A DNA stretch of 64,000 nt from NCBI RefSeq assembly GCF_938039245.1, contig NZ_CALHVN010000025.1, positions 33,915-97,914 on the forward strand, given 5' to 3'. The position numbers were made by a program, and so were the translations under genes. Shown here piece after piece: positions 51,514 to 60,219 of the stretch. The DNA comes from an uncultured Campylobacter sp. (GTDB taxonomy: Bacteria; Campylobacterota; Campylobacteria; Campylobacterales; Campylobacteraceae). The first letter of the stretch is position 1; the number at the start of each line of letters is the position of its first letter. The notes under the pieces are model-generated. The model was not told where the DNA came from. It saw only the letters and a program-made list of their open reading frames with translations, and ran no database searches.

Positions 51514-51558
51514 TCAAATTTGACGAGGCGAGTTGTTTTTGCTTCTCGTCAAATTTGA
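51514..51558. terminator. bidirectional terminator built from TCAAATTTGACGAG arms
   Basis: TCAAATTTGACGAG (51514-51527) and its exact complement CTCGTCAAATTTGA (51545-51558) form a 14-bp perfect stem with a 17-base loop, followed by AAAAAG. It lies between the convergent vWA and pflB genes. It is the clearest case of paired AAATTT motifs acting as a terminator. Confidence 0.65.
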
Positions 51559-51646
51559 AAAAGTCGTTTTGCTTCGGCGCTATTAATCTATAAAAATTAT
51601 TCGGGCGAATTTGAGACGAATTTATCGCCGTATCGCCCGCATAAAA

Positions 51647-54040
51647 CTACTTTTTCAACTTCTCGTAATCAATCATAAAATCAACGAATTTACTTTTAAA
51701 ATTCGGATCTTTTATTAGCCCGTATTGTATCGTCGCAGCTTCGATATTATCGATCTCTTGATACAGATATCCAAGCGCCGCGCGGCTTTCCGTCGCATTT
51801 GGATCTGTAAGCTTAGATAGCTCTAATAGCGCGGTTGCGTTTTGTGGGTGGTTTGAGCCGATGGCGGCCACGGCTGCTAAAAACAGCGTGCCCGCGTCGT
51901 TTATCTTAAACTCGTCGATTATGCGGTTGTAGATCTGATAGCTCTCTTCAAAATCGTTCGTAAAAATATCGATATAAGCTAGCGTCTGGAGCAAGTCGGC
52001 GTTATTAGCGTCTTGTTTTAGTAGCGCTTTTAACTTCTGGCGTTCGTAGTTTAGTAGGCCCGAGATTTGCAAAAGCTTGATGTATTGCTCTTTGATGATG
52101 TTTGCGCCGTGATAAAACGCCGCGTCGTTTAGCCGTTTGTCGTGGAAGTAAATTTGAATCTGCTCGACGTATTTTTTGATGCCTTCATCCTTGTAGTTTG
52201 CGATAAAATCAAGGATATTGGCTACGATATCATCAGGCAGCTTGGTCTTTAAAATTTGCGTCTTTTTAGCAAACTCCTCGCCTTTGTCGGTCATCTTTGC
52301 GATTATCGAGTCAAAGGCTAAATTTAGCGCGGTCTCTTCCTTTTCTTCTTCTAGCCAGCGCATTAAAGCGCCGCTATTATTTGCTATGAGCGCCATCAGA
52401 GCCTGGCTAACGGGCGCGTCTTTTGAGCTAGAGTCGTGGTCGAGATTTTCTGAAATTTCTTGTAGTAGTTTAGCGTTATCCACTGCATTTATATCGTTTG
52501 CGATAGCGCCTAATACGCCTGATAGGTGGTTCGTCGGGTCTAGATGGTAGCTCATGATAAAGTGCTTTGCCGCCATGCTAAAGTTGCCAAGCTGGGCGTA
52601 GCTAAGCGCTAGGTCGTAGTGTAAAACCGAGTGCTCGGGATAGAGCGAGATGAGCGAGGCAAACTGCGCGTTGGCCTGCTTTAGCTTGTAGTTTAGGGTG
52701 TTTGCGATGGCTGATGAGAGCTCTAAATTTACCTTTGAGAGCGCGCCGCTAGCGTTTAGGTAGTTGCCCGCCGCGCTTGCGTCGTCCAAAAACAGGCTCA
52801 CTCCGCCTTTTCTTATGTAGTTTATCGTTTGGTTTGGGTCAAATACCTTGTAAGGCGCGAAGTAAAACAGCGTCTCGTAGCGTTTGGTTTTATCGAAAAA
52901 CAGGTCGTTTCTAAAGTGCGCTTGAGCTAAATTTACATCAAAAAGCTCGGGTTTTAGTATCGTTTTGATCGGGAAATTCGCATTTAAAAACAGCGGATCC
53001 TCGTGAAATACGGCCTTTATTTCGTTTGTCGCGGCTTCAAATTTGCCGTCTTTTAGGTTTATGATGGCTATCATTGAGTTGATTTTATTTGAGTCGCCGC
53101 CCTTGCTCAGCGCTAAATTTAGCTTATTTCTAGCTTTTTCGTATTGCCCGAGTCTTGCATAAAGCATACCCAGCGCCAGATCTGCGTCAAATTCCTTTTG
53201 CGCTTCTAGTTTTTTTATCGCTTCGGCATCGTCGCCGATAAAGCTTAAAATTTTAGCCGAGAGGTAGTCGTAGCGGTCTTTATAGTAGCCGTTTTCGGCG
53301 TGCGAGAGAGCCGCTAGAGCCTCGACGTACTGGCCTTTATAGTAGTTTATTAGCGCGTAGTAGTAGTTGTATAGCGGAGAGTCTGCCTCCTTATACAAAA
53401 ACGAATTAGCGAGATTTATATAATAGTTAAAATTTTGCTCGTTTTTTAGTTCTAGCGAGCTAACCGCGGCGTTTATGGCGCTAACGGCGACGTTTTCGTC
53501 GTTTGCGATCGCTTTTTTAAAGCTTTCTAGCGCGTCTTCGAATTTACCTTGCCTCATCTGCGAGACGCCAAGATTGTAGTTTGAGAGGCTTTGGTTGTAG
53601 ACGGCGATATTTTCGTATATTTTCAACGCTTCGAATTTATTGCCCTTTTCGTAGAGTAAATTTGCCTTAGCGATCATGTCGTCGATCTTTGAGCTACCGA
53701 ATTTTTGCGACTCGTAGCGCTCCTCGATATCTTTTACGATCTGTTTTTCGTCTATGGGCGGCTTTTTTTCGCCTCTAAAAACGAAAAACAAAACTACGGC
53801 TATGATGGTGACGAGCGCACCTGCAGCCCCGCCGATGATAAAAAGCTTTTTCTTGCTTTTTTTAGTCTCTTCTTGCGCCTCTTGCGGCGGCTCTTCTTGG
53901 ACGACGGGTTCTAGCTCGTCAAGCGAGACTAAGCCTTCTTCTTGGCTATTATCCGGTTCGCCTAAGGAGCTTGTCTCGGGACTTTGCTCTTCGTCTATAT
54001 CTTCAAGGATTACTACGTTTTCGTCGTCGTTTTGCGCCAC
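51647..54040 (-). CDS. pflB: flagellar motor scaffold protein PflB (TPR membrane protein)
   Basis: 797 residues from a GTG overlapping the serS stop by one base. Acidic cytoplasmic N-terminus (about 65 residues), one membrane helix (KKLFIIGGAAGALVTIIAVV), then a periplasmic part built of many TPR-like repeats (for example SNYNLGVSQMRQGKFEDALE and LHYDLALSYAQLGNFSMAAK). The gene order der-aroK-trpS-serS-this gene matches C. jejuni, where this position holds pflB, needed for stator assembly in the flagellar motor disk. Length agrees with PflB (about 800). Annotation is by architecture plus synteny. Confidence 0.82.
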   Translation of the reverse strand: MAQNDDENVVILEDIDEEQSPETSSLGEPDNSQEEGLVSLDELEPVVQEEPPQEAQEETKKSKKKLFIIGGAAGALVTIIAVVLFFVFRGEKKPPIDEKQIVKDIEERYESQKFGSSKIDDMIAKANLLYEKGNKFEALKIYENIAVYNQSLSNYNLGVSQMRQGKFEDALESFKKAIANDENVAVSAINAAVSSLELKNEQNFNYYINLANSFLYKEADSPLYNYYYALINYYKGQYVEALAALSHAENGYYKDRYDYLSAKILSFIGDDAEAIKKLEAQKEFDADLALGMLYARLGQYEKARNKLNLALSKGGDSNKINSMIAIINLKDGKFEAATNEIKAVFHEDPLFLNANFPIKTILKPELFDVNLAQAHFRNDLFFDKTKRYETLFYFAPYKVFDPNQTINYIRKGGVSLFLDDASAAGNYLNASGALSKVNLELSSAIANTLNYKLKQANAQFASLISLYPEHSVLHYDLALSYAQLGNFSMAAKHFIMSYHLDPTNHLSGVLGAIANDINAVDNAKLLQEISENLDHDSSSKDAPVSQALMALIANNSGALMRWLEEEKEETALNLAFDSIIAKMTDKGEEFAKKTQILKTKLPDDIVANILDFIANYKDEGIKKYVEQIQIYFHDKRLNDAAFYHGANIIKEQYIKLLQISGLLNYERQKLKALLKQDANNADLLQTLAYIDIFTNDFEESYQIYNRIIDEFKINDAGTLFLAAVAAIGSNHPQNATALLELSKLTDPNATESRAALGYLYQEIDNIEAATIQYGLIKDPNFKSKFVDFMIDYEKLKK

Positions 54041-55284
54041 TACATATACCTTTTAAGAACTTCGGGGATCTCGATGCTGCCGTCTGCTTTTTGGTAGTTT
54101 TCCATTATCGCTATTAGCGTCCTGCCTACGGCTAGGCTCGAGCCGTTTAGGGTGTTTACCAGAGCGTTTTTCTTGCCGTCTTTGTAGCGGATTTTAGCTC
54201 TGCGAGCTTGGAAGTCGCGGGTATTTGATACCGAGCTTATCTCGCGGTATTTGTTTTGCCCCGGTAGCCAGACCTCTAGGTCTATCGTCTTTGCCGCGCT
54301 AAAGCCCAGATCTCCGCTGCAAAGCAGCATGTGACGGTGCGGCAGCCCAAGGCTCGTTAGCAAGTCGCTGGCGCACGCCACCATCTCATCTAGCATCGCC
54401 GCGCTTTGTTCTGGAGTCGTGATAGCTACGAGCTCGACTTTTTCAAACTGATGTTGGCGTATCATGCCGCGCGTGTCGCGTCCGGCGGAGCCCGCTTCTT
54501 TGCGGAAGCACGCCGAGTAGCAAGTCATCTTTATCGGCAAGCTCTCTATGGGCAAAATTTCATCGTTATAAAGATTAGTCACCGGTACTTCGCTAGTTGG
54601 TATCAAATACAAATCCTCGTCGCGCACTTTATAGAGATCTTCCTCAAATTTAGGCAGCTGTCCAGTACCGTAGAGTGTATTTGAGCTAACCAAAAACGGC
54701 ACGTTAACCAGCTCGAAGCCGCGCGCGTTGTTAAAGTCGATCATGTAGTTAACTAGGGCTCTTGATAGGCGCGCTCCCATGCCCTTTAGCACGCAAAAGC
54801 GCGAGCCTGAAAGCTTAACTCCGCGCTCGAAATCAAGCCAGCCAAGACTCTCGCCAAGCTCGTAGTGCTCTTTGGGCACGAAGTCAAATTTAGTCGGCTC
54901 TAGTACCGTTTTTACGCAGATGTTGCCATCCTCATCGGCGCCAAACGGCACGTCGTCGTCGGTGATATTTGGCACGCAGCTTGCGATGTTTTCTAGTTTT
55001 TCCTCGTATGCGCGCACGATATCGGCGGCGTCGCCCATCGCCGTTTTGTTTAAATTTAGCTCGTTTTTTAGCTCGTCCGTGTTCTCGCCGTTTCTAGCCT
55101 TTATGCCTAGCTCCTTGCTCTTAGCGTTTTGGATCGCTTGGAAATTTTCTAATGCTTGGCGTTTGGCTTTTAGCTCGTTAAACGTCGTCAAAAGCTCGTT
55201 TAAAACCTCGGGCTTTACGTTTTTTCCTTGCAATTTTTTTACGAACTCGTCGTAGCGCGTGTCGAGTAGTTTTAGATTTATCAT
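54040..55284 (-). CDS. serS: seryl-tRNA synthetase
   Basis: 414 residues. N-terminal coiled-coil arm (residues about 1-105), then the class II core with TSEVPVTNLYNDEIL, CFRKEAGSAGRDTRGMIRQH (motif 2) and SLAVGRTLIAIMENYQ (motif 3). Charges tRNA-Ser. Between the CopD-like gene and pflB on the minus strand. Confidence 0.97.
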   Translation of the reverse strand: MINLKLLDTRYDEFVKKLQGKNVKPEVLNELLTTFNELKAKRQALENFQAIQNAKSKELGIKARNGENTDELKNELNLNKTAMGDAADIVRAYEEKLENIASCVPNITDDDVPFGADEDGNICVKTVLEPTKFDFVPKEHYELGESLGWLDFERGVKLSGSRFCVLKGMGARLSRALVNYMIDFNNARGFELVNVPFLVSSNTLYGTGQLPKFEEDLYKVRDEDLYLIPTSEVPVTNLYNDEILPIESLPIKMTCYSACFRKEAGSAGRDTRGMIRQHQFEKVELVAITTPEQSAAMLDEMVACASDLLTSLGLPHRHMLLCSGDLGFSAAKTIDLEVWLPGQNKYREISSVSNTRDFQARRAKIRYKDGKKNALVNTLNGSSLAVGRTLIAIMENYQKADGSIEIPEVLKRYM

Positions 55285-55293
55285 TTTTATCCT

Positions 55294-55734
55294 TTACACC
55301 ATAAACATAACTTTAGCAAATATCACAATGATCGCCGCCGCCGTAAACGCAAACGGATGAATGTTGCCTAGCGGGCTAGGGCGTTTTAGTATAAATTTAC
55401 ACGTGAGATTGGTCGCTACGGCCGCAAATATCAGCAGCGCCAAGATAACCTTTATCATAAAGACGATTTGTAAATTTGACTCAAAATATCCGCCAGCTTT
55501 TGAGCCGACCCAGCTACTCATCATCATGCCGCCCGTTAGCACCAAAAGCAACACGCAAAGCGGCATGATCTTTATCGCGACGCTTGAGATGGCTTGCTGC
55601 GCTTTTTGCGCTATTTCTGCGGGTAGTTTGGCCTTAGCTCTTGAAAAAATAATCACGTCGAAAAATAAAAATCCGACGAAAATGATAGCGCAGATTAGGT
55701 GAATAAGCTGCGCGTAAGGGTAGATTGCTTGCAT
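55294..55734 (-). CDS. CopD-like four-helix membrane protein
   Basis: 146 residues, four predicted membrane helices: YAQLIHLICAIIFVGFLFFD, IKIMPLCVLLLVLTGGMM, QIVFMIKVILALLIFAAVA and FAFTAAAIIVIFAKVMFM. A His in helix 1 (LIHL) and one before helix 4 (NIHPF) recall the CopD/YafJ-like family, members of which may bind copper or haem. Function unknown. It lies between trpS and serS on the same strand with short gaps. Confidence 0.65.
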   Translation of the reverse strand: MQAIYPYAQLIHLICAIIFVGFLFFDVIIFSRAKAKLPAEIAQKAQQAISSVAIKIMPLCVLLLVLTGGMMMSSWVGSKAGGYFESNLQIVFMIKVILALLIFAAVATNLTCKFILKRPSPLGNIHPFAFTAAAIIVIFAKVMFMV

Positions 55735-55750
55735 TTTTTTCCTTTAAAAT

Positions 55751-56716
55751 TTATTTGTATATACCTGTTACGGCGCGTATTTTTTCCATTATCGGCGCTG
55801 CGACGGCTTGCGCTTTTTTCGCGCCTTCGTTTAAAATTTCATCCACTTCGCCCGCGTGATTTAGATAATAATCAAATTTGCCTCTCGCGTCCGCAAAATA
55901 GTCCCAAACCAGCTCGTTTAGATACATCTTAAAGTGTCCGTGCCCTTCGCCGCCTCGCTCGTAACGCTCTTGCAGTACTTTTTGTCCATCCTCGTCTAGG
56001 AATAATTTAGCGATATTATAGACGTTGCAGTTTTGCCACTGCTTAGGCGCTTCAAGCGGCTCCGAGGTCGTCACGATGCTTGAAATTTGCTTTTTTAGCT
56101 CTTTTGCGCCGGCGAAAATATCTATCGTGTTGCCGTAGCTTTTGCTCATTTTCGCGCCGTCTGTGCCTGGCACCGTAGCGACGTTTTCATCGACTTTGTA
56201 CTCCGGCAGGACGAAGATTTCGCCGTGCTCGTTGTTAAATTTGATCGCGATGTCGCGCGCGATCTCGACGTGCTGGATCTGATCCTTGCCCACAGGCACG
56301 ATCTGTGCGCCGTATAGCAGGATATCGGCCGCCATCAAAACCGGGTAGCTAAAAAGCCCGTGATGCGAGGTTAAGCCCTTTGCGACCTTGTCCTTGTAGC
56401 TGTGCGCGCGCTCGAGCAGGCCCATAGGCGTGTATTGGCTCAGTATCCAGTAGAGCTCTAAAACCTCTTTGACGTCGCTTTGCACCCAAAATACGCTCTT
56501 TTGCGGATCGATACCCAGCGACAAAAACGCGCTTGCGGCCTCATAGGTGTTTTGTTTTAGCTTCCCCGCGTCGGCGACCGAGGTCATGGCATGGTAGTTT
56601 GCGATAAACATAAACATCTCGCTTTGCCCCTGCGCCTCAACCATTTGTTTGATCGAGGCGAAGTAGTTGCCTAGGTGTAGTTTGCCGCTTGGTTGCAAAC
56701 CTGTTAGTATTCTCAT
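55751..56716 (-). CDS. trpS: tryptophanyl-tRNA synthetase
   Basis: 321 residues. Class I synthetase: TGLQPSGKLHLGNYF (HIGH region), YPVLMAADILLYGAQIVPVG, and the KMSKS loop GAKMSKSYGNT. Length is normal for bacterial TrpS. Minus-strand group der-aroK-trpS-CopD-like-serS-pflB, separated from aroK by 369 AAATTT-rich bases. Confidence 0.97.
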   Translation of the reverse strand: MRILTGLQPSGKLHLGNYFASIKQMVEAQGQSEMFMFIANYHAMTSVADAGKLKQNTYEAASAFLSLGIDPQKSVFWVQSDVKEVLELYWILSQYTPMGLLERAHSYKDKVAKGLTSHHGLFSYPVLMAADILLYGAQIVPVGKDQIQHVEIARDIAIKFNNEHGEIFVLPEYKVDENVATVPGTDGAKMSKSYGNTIDIFAGAKELKKQISSIVTTSEPLEAPKQWQNCNVYNIAKLFLDEDGQKVLQERYERGGEGHGHFKMYLNELVWDYFADARGKFDYYLNHAGEVDEILNEGAKKAQAVAAPIMEKIRAVTGIYK

Positions 56717-57085
56717 TTTTCTCTCTTTCTCTTGTCTTGCGCGTTGTCTTTTGCGCGCTTTTTGCGGATTTCGTTAAAATTTGACTCGATAGGCTACATG
56801 CCTTATCTTCGTCAAATTTTAACTTCAAAGCCACAAAAAATCATCGCAAAATACTGCCGCTTCAAAATTTGCATTAAATCATACAAAATTTGTAATCTGC
56901 TAAATTTTAAAAATTCATTTATCTTTTTTGCGCTAAATTTTGCAATCCGCCGAATTTTCACGCCGATACGGCCAAACGATACCGCTGTAAATTTAAAGCG
57001 CAAATTTAAACCGCTCAAATTTAAAAATAGAAATTTAAAGCCGCGAATTTTAAAATTTACGCTCAAATTTCAACCCAAATTTTAC
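56717..57085. repeat. 369-base intergenic region dense in AAATTT
   Basis: Thirteen AAATTT hexamers by eye between about 56775 and 57080, six of them in about 90 bases (56988-57082) at roughly 13-15 base spacing. A 125-codon plus-strand frame crosses it, but it is Lys/Phe/Asn/Leu-rich because of the hexamers and has no good ribosome site, so it is not called as a gene. Confidence 0.6.
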
Positions 57086-57601
57086 TTAATCCTTTTTTAT
57101 TTTTTCTAAAATCTCTTTCGCGACTTGCTCTAGCCCTTTGCCTTCGACGTCGATTACGAGATCGGCCGCGTTTTTATACATCTTTTTTCTCTCGTCAAAA
57201 AGCTTTTTGGCTGCGTTTAAATCCTTTAAAAGCGGGCGTTTGGCGTAGTGCATCTGCGCTTCGCCGCTTTCATCTATTCGCTTTAAAATCGCCTCAAAAC
57301 TTGATTTTAGATAGATGATTTTTCCGATTTTTTTAAGGCCTTTAACCTTTGCAAAGCCGCCGCCAGCCGCGATCACCGAGGATTTTACGTTTTTGGCTAG
57401 CTTTTTAGCGAGTTTTGCCTCGCATTTTCTAAAGTACTCCTCGCCCTTAGTCTCGAAAATTTCTTGGACTTTTAAATTTTCCTCGCTTTCGATCAGTTCG
57501 TCGGTGTCTAAAAACAGCTTGCACGTTTTTTTTGCGATATGCCTTGCTACCGTGCCTTTGCCCACACCCATAAAGCCGATGAAAACTAAATTTTTACTCA
57601 C
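57086..57601 (-). CDS. aroK: shikimate kinase
   Basis: 171 residues. P-loop FIGFMGVGKGTVARHIA, LDTDELIE for shikimate and metal binding, VIAAGGGFAKV (GGG motif) and RPLLKDLNAAKKLFDER in the lid region. Phosphorylates shikimate in aromatic amino-acid synthesis. Overlaps der by 8 bases, so translation is coupled. Confidence 0.95.
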   Translation of the reverse strand: MSKNLVFIGFMGVGKGTVARHIAKKTCKLFLDTDELIESEENLKVQEIFETKGEEYFRKCEAKLAKKLAKNVKSSVIAAGGGFAKVKGLKKIGKIIYLKSSFEAILKRIDESGEAQMHYAKRPLLKDLNAAKKLFDERKKMYKNAADLVIDVEGKGLEQVAKEILEKIKKD

Positions 57602-58997
57602 TTTTTCCCTCGTTTTCCTCGTCCGAGCCGCTGCGATTTTTCGGGATCAGTACGATTGGAGTGCCCGATAGCTCGAATTTTTCGCGCAGTTTGTTTGTTA
57701 GGTAGCGCTTGTAGCTAAAGTGCAGGGCGCGCGGACGGTTCATCACGAGCGCGATCTTTGGCGGCGCGAAACCAAACTGTACCGCGTAGTAAATTTTCAC
57801 GCTTTTGCCCTTTTCGCGCGGTATCGGGTGTGCTTTTACCGCCTCTTCGATGGCTTCGTTTAGCCTTGCGGTTTGGATTTTTTGCGTGTAGTTTTTATAA
57901 ACTTCTAAGATCAGCGGGTAAATTTTATGCACCCTTTTGCCGCCTAGAGCCGAAACGCTGATGATCGGCGCGTAGGCTAGAAATTTAAATTTATCCCTGA
58001 TCTCTCGGCTAAATTTATCAAAATCTTCCTCGCTTTTGTCCCATTTGTTTAGCACGATTATGACGCCGAGCTCAAATTTAGCCGCTAGGCCCGCGATGCG
58101 CTCGTCAAGCTCGGTTAGCGGTTCGGAGCTATCAAGCACCAAAAGCGCGATGTCGGCGAGCTCGAGCGCGGACTGGGTACGGTTTAGCGCGTATCTTTCG
58201 ATGCCTTCTATCTTGCCGCGTTTTCTGATACCTGCGGTATCGACGAACTCAAAAACCCTATCCTCATAAAGGAAAGTCTCGTTTACCGGGTCTATCGTCG
58301 TGCCGGCTATGTCGCTTACTACCGCGCGAGATTCTTTTACGAGCGCGTTTAGCAGCGAGCTTTTGCCGACGTTTACGCGTCCGATGATGCCTACTTGGAT
58401 ATTTTTGCGTTCATAGTCCTCGCGAGCCGACATCTCCCTAACCATCTCGCCGTCGTCGCCGAAATTTTCTAAAAACTCGTCCAGATCCTCGCCTACGTCG
58501 GGCCTGATCTCGTCTTTTAGCTGTTTATAGATCCAGTCCGCTAGCTCGTCAATACCCGCGTTGTGGCTGACTGAAATAGCAAAGCTCGTTTTTGCGCCGA
58601 AATTTGCAAACTCGTAGCTTCGCAGCTCGTCTTTTTTGCTGTCTATTTTGTTGATTACGAGCGCGGTCGGTAAATTTAGCTTTAAAAGCGCGTAGTATAG
58701 GGCTTTGTCCTCGTCGCTAGGCATCATTTTGCCGTCGACCATAAAGATGATGGCATCCGAGCTTCTAGCTTCGGCTAGGGTTTTTGCCTTGACGTTTTTA
58801 AAGAGCTCGCTACTATCGTCCAGTCCGCCGCTGTCGATCAAAACGCAGCTTCTATCGTAAATTTCTATGATTGTTTTGTTTGTATCTCGTGTCGTACCGC
58901 TAACGTCGCTGGTGATAGCTATACGTCTGCCGGCTAGGCGGTTAAAGAGCGAGCTTTTGCCGACGTTTGGCTTGCCGACTAAAATTATCTTTTGCAA
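57594..58997 (-). CDS. der: ribosome biogenesis GTPase Der (EngA)
   Basis: 467 residues. Two GTPase domains in tandem: IILVGKPNVGKSSLFNRLAG and VGIIGRVNVGKSSLLNALV as G1 motifs, each with DxxG (DSGGLDD, DTAGIRK) and NKxD (NKIDSKKD, NKWDKSEED). A C-terminal KH-like domain follows. Needed for 50S assembly. It heads the minus-strand group of housekeeping genes. Confidence 0.97.
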   Translation of the reverse strand: MQKIILVGKPNVGKSSLFNRLAGRRIAITSDVSGTTRDTNKTIIEIYDRSCVLIDSGGLDDSSELFKNVKAKTLAEARSSDAIIFMVDGKMMPSDEDKALYYALLKLNLPTALVINKIDSKKDELRSYEFANFGAKTSFAISVSHNAGIDELADWIYKQLKDEIRPDVGEDLDEFLENFGDDGEMVREMSAREDYERKNIQVGIIGRVNVGKSSLLNALVKESRAVVSDIAGTTIDPVNETFLYEDRVFEFVDTAGIRKRGKIEGIERYALNRTQSALELADIALLVLDSSEPLTELDERIAGLAAKFELGVIIVLNKWDKSEEDFDKFSREIRDKFKFLAYAPIISVSALGGKRVHKIYPLILEVYKNYTQKIQTARLNEAIEEAVKAHPIPREKGKSVKIYYAVQFGFAPPKIALVMNRPRALHFSYKRYLTNKLREKFELSGTPIVLIPKNRSGSDEENEGKSE

Positions 58998-59105
58998 AAT
59001 TTTCCCTTAAAAATCCCGTTAAATTTGCGGCCGACTTCGCCGCTTAAAATCCCGATTATACAAATTTTTTGCTTACATTGTTTATAAATTTAAGCCGTTT
59101 TGCAC

Positions 59106-59111
59106 TACAAT
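59106..59111 (+). promoter_or_regulatory. -10 (TACAAT) for the DMT transporter
   Basis: TACAAT in GCACTACAATAAAAG, 37 bases before the preferred ATG at 59148. Confidence 0.45.
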
Positions 59112-59147
59112 AAAAGCCGATTTTTTGAAAAAAGAGAAGTTAAATTT

Positions 59148-60038
59148 ATGATTCATAGATTTTTGATGCGCCATTTAGGCATTTATTATATGCTGGTAGC
59201 TTGCCTGTTTTTCTCGGTTACCGGAGCGTTTGCAAAGGCTTTAGGGGCATATCTGCCTTCAATCGAGATCGTATTTTTTAGAAATTTCATAGGCCTGCTC
59301 ATTATATGCTACGCCATCTACAAAAAGCCGCTTCATCAAAAAGGCGGACATCCGTGGCTGCTCGTATTTCGCGGCGTAGTCGGTACGCTTGCGCTATTTG
59401 CGTTTTTTTATAATATCGCTCATATAAATTTAGGCGCGGCGTTTACTTTTTCAAAAACCAGTCCGATATTTACGGCAGTTTTGGCTACGATATTTTTCGG
59501 CGAAAAACTCGGCTCTCGCGGCTGGTTTGCGGTTTTTTTAGGCTTTGGCGGCATACTTTTTATAGTGCAGCCGAGCTTAGGCATCAGCAAAACCGATCTA
59601 CTGGGCATCTGGAGTGGTCTTGGAGCGGCTATGGCGTATACGAGCGTAAAGGAGCTAAAAAAGAGTTACGACACGCGCACGATCGTGCTTTCCTTTATGT
59701 TTTTCGGCTCGGTTTTGCCGCTTATTTTTATGGGCGCGGCGGAGTTTGTTAGCTTTGCGGACTTTGATTTTTTGTTTTCTAAATTCGTCGCGCCAAGCGG
59801 CATAGAGTGGGTGTTTATCTTGCTGATGGGCGTTGCGGGACTTTATTTTCAGGTGTTTATGACGAAGGCCTACGCAGCTGGTAAAAAAGCGGGCGTCATA
59901 GCTACGGTCGGTTACGCCGACGTTATTTTCACTATCGCCATCGGTACCGCTATGGGCGATGCGTTGCCTAACGCAGCTGCGTTTTTCGGGATATTTTTGG
60001 TTATTTTTAGCGGAATAATAGTAGTCAAAAAAAGATAA
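59148..60038 (+). CDS. EamA/DMT-family transporter
   Basis: 296 residues from ATG 59148; an in-frame TTG at 59100 would add a charged leader and lies before the -10 box. Ten membrane helices in two EamA repeats, beginning LGIYYMLVACLFFSVTGAFA, with FSKTSPIFTAVLATIFFGEK and KAYAAGKKAGVIATVGYADV as the repeat cores. Drug/metabolite exporter of unknown substrate. In C. jejuni a membrane protein sits at the same place beside kdsA and der. Confidence 0.82.
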   Translation: MIHRFLMRHLGIYYMLVACLFFSVTGAFAKALGAYLPSIEIVFFRNFIGLLIICYAIYKKPLHQKGGHPWLLVFRGVVGTLALFAFFYNIAHINLGAAFTFSKTSPIFTAVLATIFFGEKLGSRGWFAVFLGFGGILFIVQPSLGISKTDLLGIWSGLGAAMAYTSVKELKKSYDTRTIVLSFMFFGSVLPLIFMGAAEFVSFADFDFLFSKFVAPSGIEWVFILLMGVAGLYFQVFMTKAYAAGKKAGVIATVGYADVIFTIAIGTAMGDALPNAAAFFGIFLVIFSGIIVVKKR

Positions 60039-60219
60039 ATTTAGCCTGCAAAGCGTCTTGGTAGCGCATGAAATTTAAAGGCAAAATAAACAAAATCTCT
60101 TGCCGCATAGCTTTGGCTCAGGCATAAAAGGCGGATTTGATTAGCAAAACGGCGCGCGTTTAGCAAGCTTTAAGCTCGCTAAATTTAATCAAATAAGCTG
60201 CCAACGCGCCGCAAGCTTG
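60039..60219. repeat. interleaved inverted repeats between convergent genes
   Basis: CGGCGCG (60150-60156) pairs with CGCGCCG (60205-60211), and TTTAGCAAGCTT (60159-60170) pairs with AAGCTTGCTAAA (60213-60224). The order left1-left2-right1-right2 is not nested, so the two stems compete or form a pseudoknot. The last arm enters the end of the porin-like gene. It probably acts as a terminator for the convergent pair. Confidence 0.45.

Noticed and set aside
53754..54056. Plus-strand Ser-rich frame opposite the pflB start
   Set aside because: Antisense shadow of the acidic pflB N-terminus and membrane helix; no ribosome site.
56732..57109. 125-codon plus-strand frame between trpS and aroK
   Set aside because: Low-complexity Lys/Phe/Asn/Leu sequence caused by AAATTT repeats. 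No domain and no ribosome site; it runs into the aroK end.
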